Below, in pieces: positions 40,873 to 42,543 of a stretch of 42,543 nt of DNA (positions are counted from its first letter, which is position 1; every line of letters begins with the position of its first letter). The notes under the pieces were generated by a model. It saw nothing but the letters and a program-made list of their open reading frames with translations, was not told where the DNA came from and made no database searches. This DNA comes from Apilactobacillus xinyiensis (lineage in GTDB: Bacteria > Bacillota > Bacilli > Lactobacillales > Lactobacillaceae). The DNA is taken from NCBI RefSeq assembly GCF_019656235.1, contig NZ_BPLL01000013.1, positions 1 through 42,543 on the forward strand. Direction: 5' to 3'. Both the position numbers and the translations under genes were made by a program.

Positions 40873-42450
40873 TTGGCACAAACAAGTTTTTTAGTGTGTT
40901 TGGTCTTAGTTAGTGTTGTTTGTGGAATTATTTTCGATAAGTACCAAGTTAATCAAAAAATTAAAAAAGCTGAAAAAGCTGCAAAAGATTATTTAATACA
41001 AAATAATATAAAAGTTACAAACGAATGTTCTGCAATTATTAAAGAAAGTCATCAAGAAACAGAGAATTATCGTTTAAATACGCAAGAAGATATTGATTAT
41101 CAAGCAAAAGAAAATAGTAATCGACAACAACGAATTGAACAAAGAGAACATTATTTATCACAGACTAAGGATCGCTTATTAGAATATGCTGAATATTTAA
41201 AATCACAAGAAAGCGACATTGATGATGCTCAACAAGAACTGTCAAAGTTGCAAGATAATGCTGAAAGTTTACTAGAACAAAGGGCATCATTGTTAGCTAG
41301 TCAAAGTCAAATTAGTAAATATGATGCTAAAGAGGATATTTTAAACGCTGCTAAAAATGAACTTAGTCGTGAAAAAGATGTTGAAATTCGTTATCAAAAT
41401 GAAGAGATTAAAGCCAATGCCAATAAAATAGCCAATGATTTAATTATTGATTCAATTCAACGTGGTCCTAAAGATGAACCGCGTAATCACATTGATAAGT
41501 CAGTTTTATTGCCTAATGGTGATATTAAATTAAAATTGATTATGCACGATGAACAGTGCTTAAGAATTATTGAATCACTAACGGGAACTGATTTATTATT
41601 TGATGAACGTGATCCATTACTTTTGCAAATAGCTACCCACGATCCTATTCGTCGAGAAATAACTAGAAATGTTTTAGAAAAATTGATTATTTCTCGCCAA
41701 ATAACACCGAATGGAATTGAAAAACAGGTAAATATCTCCACACAAAATGTTCATAATGAACTTCGAGCTGTTGGTGAACATGCTGCTCGCATTTTAAATC
41801 TTAAACATGTTAATCCAGATTTACTAAAAATATTAGGTAAATTAAAATTTCGAACTAGTTACGGACAAAATGTCTTGTATCACTCAATTGAGGTTGCACA
41901 GATTGCCGGTATTTTAGCTTCGGAATTAGGATTAAATGTTAACCTTGCCCGCAGAGCTGGTGTATTTCATGATATTGGTAAGGCTATCGATCATGAAATC
42001 GACGGTACGCATGTTGAACTAGGGGTAGACTTAACAACTGCATTTGGTGAAGATGATGTAGTTATTAATGCAATTGCTTCACATCATGGTGATGTTGAAG
42101 CTGATAATTTGATTTCTAAATTGGTTGCAACTGCAGATGCTATTTCTGGTGCACGTCCAGGCGCTCGTAGTGAATCGGTGGAAGAATATGTAAATCGATT
42201 GAAGAGTTTGGAACACATTGCTAATGAGCAAAGTGGTGTAAAAGAAAGTTATGCAATTCAAGCTGGTCGTGAAATTAGAATTATCGTCAATCCTGAATTG
42301 GTAGATGACCAACAAAGTCAAAAAATTACTGACAATGTAAGAAATCGCATTGAAAATGAATTAGTATATCCTGGTAAAATTAAGGTTACTACTATTAGAA
42401 AATTGAGAGCGGTTCAATATGTTGGTAAACGTAAAAAAATAGCTAAATAA
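40873..42450 (+). CDS. rny: Ribonuclease Y
   Basis: This 525-residue membrane-bound endoribonuclease starts mRNA decay. It has an N-terminal helix (about 4-20), a long coiled coil (about 30-180), a KH RNA-binding domain (about 205-275) and an HD domain with His366-Asp367 in VFHDIGKAIDHE. The TTG start follows a perfect AAAGGAGG. In lactobacilli rny often lies by recA and mutS; here the IS end comes 16 bases after its stop, so downstream context is lost. The IS hairpin and T run probably serve as its terminator. Confidence 0.95.
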   Translation: MAQTSFLVCLVLVSVVCGIIFDKYQVNQKIKKAEKAAKDYLIQNNIKVTNECSAIIKESHQETENYRLNTQEDIDYQAKENSNRQQRIEQREHYLSQTKDRLLEYAEYLKSQESDIDDAQQELSKLQDNAESLLEQRASLLASQSQISKYDAKEDILNAAKNELSREKDVEIRYQNEEIKANANKIANDLIIDSIQRGPKDEPRNHIDKSVLLPNGDIKLKLIMHDEQCLRIIESLTGTDLLFDERDPLLLQIATHDPIRREITRNVLEKLIISRQITPNGIEKQVNISTQNVHNELRAVGEHAARILNLKHVNPDLLKILGKLKFRTSYGQNVLYHSIEVAQIAGILASELGLNVNLARRAGVFHDIGKAIDHEIDGTHVELGVDLTTAFGEDDVVINAIASHHGDVEADNLISKLVATADAISGARPGARSESVEEYVNRLKSLEHIANEQSGVKESYAIQAGREIRIIVNPELVDDQQSQKITDNVRNRIENELVYPGKIKVTTIRKLRAVQYVGKRKKIAK

Positions 42451-42466
42451 AAAAGTAACTCTCATG

Positions 42467-42543
42467 TGTACCGCCTTAAAAAAGTTAGACATAATATCTA
42501 ATTTTTTAAGGCGGTTTTTTTATGTCAAAATATTCAACTAAAA
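42467..42543 (+). mobile_element. Left end of an IS3-superfamily (IS150-like) element, running off the window
   Basis: The sequence begins TGTACCGCC, folds as ACCGCCTTAAAAAAGTTAGA with TCTAATTTTTTAAGGCGGT, continues with a T tract and an ATG at 42522. It is the exact inverse of bases 1-75. The visible part is 77 bases. The hairpin plus T tract would stop transcripts entering from rny and so shield the transposase from outside promoters. Confidence 0.7.
42522..42543 (+). CDS. Start of IS transposase OrfA (partial)
   Basis: ATG TCA AAA TAT TCA ACT AAA gives MSKYSTK before the window ends, the same start as in the left copy. AAGGCGG, seven bases upstream, is a fair ribosome site but lies in the hairpin stem. 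Confidence 0.55.

Noticed and set aside
1..42543. tRNA genes, rRNA genes, CRISPR arrays or prophage genes
   Set aside because: None was seen on reading; gaps between genes are short and are explained by promoters, operators and terminators.

Overview
The window is A+T-rich chromosomal DNA from a member of the Lactobacillaceae, most likely a heterofermentative one of the Fructilactobacillus/Apilactobacillus type. The evidence is a single-gene xylulose-5-phosphate phosphoketolase with highly expressed codon use, a D-lactate dehydrogenase-type enzyme, a ribose-to-pentose-phosphate gene set, a CiaRH-like two-component system, a CopY/CopB copper operon, GlnR boxes upstream of amtB, RNase Y, and many TTG starts. 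Genus and species are inference. There is no rRNA, tRNA, prophage or CRISPR array.

Both ends are the same 75-base sequence in opposite orientation (1-75 and 42467-42541). Each copy begins TGTACCGCC, contains a long hairpin and reaches an ATG reading MSKYST(K). I read these as the left ends of two copies of an IS3-superfamily (IS150-group-like) insertion sequence, transcribed outward and cut by the window edges. The stretch is therefore DNA between two IS copies, or an assembly contig that stopped in them.

Layout: 149-3206, MFS exporter, NrdI and a CNNM/CorC-type membrane protein. 3391-7816, an unknown 117-residue protein, 3-methyladenine glycosylase, CiaR/CiaH-like regulators and a secreted GH25 muramidase. 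7952-8767, two small heat-shock proteins. 8801-10120, a zinc-type binding lipoprotein divergent from an ArsR regulator over a symmetric operator. 10227-13419, a 19-codon leader ORF, a PII-type P-type ATPase and a YxeA-like protein. 13458-17137, a DUF218 membrane protein, then the D-LDH / S66 peptidase / cupin run. 17288-20750, a membrane XRE regulator, a FUSC protein and a PgaD/PgaC-like pair. 20785-25499, an aldo/keto reductase, a CtpE-like ATPase, a DUF1836 protein and a XerD-like protein without recognisable catalytic residues. 25594-28180, the copper operon. 28244-30240, an HD hydrolase, a YbaK deacylase and a GntR regulator. 30361-35265, phosphoketolase, RbsD, RbsK and RpiA. 35305-38218, a pseudouridine synthase, two unknown genes, a candidate small RNA and a methyltransferase-like gene. 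38285-42450, AmtB, an alpha/beta hydrolase and RNase Y.

The clearest pathway is pentose use: RbsD and RbsK make ribose-5-phosphate, RpiA makes ribulose-5-phosphate, and after an epimerase encoded elsewhere phosphoketolase cleaves xylulose-5-phosphate. Metal handling is the second theme, with three different P-type ATPases and a zinc-type binding protein.

The observations most worth following are three genes whose only sensible start is an ATT codon (14486 minus, 15636 plus, 19491 plus), an acidic/proline leader peptide overlapping a terminator-like hairpin before the first ATPase, a roughly 195-nt candidate structured RNA at 37180-37374, and a nested-palindrome operator at 9756-9797.
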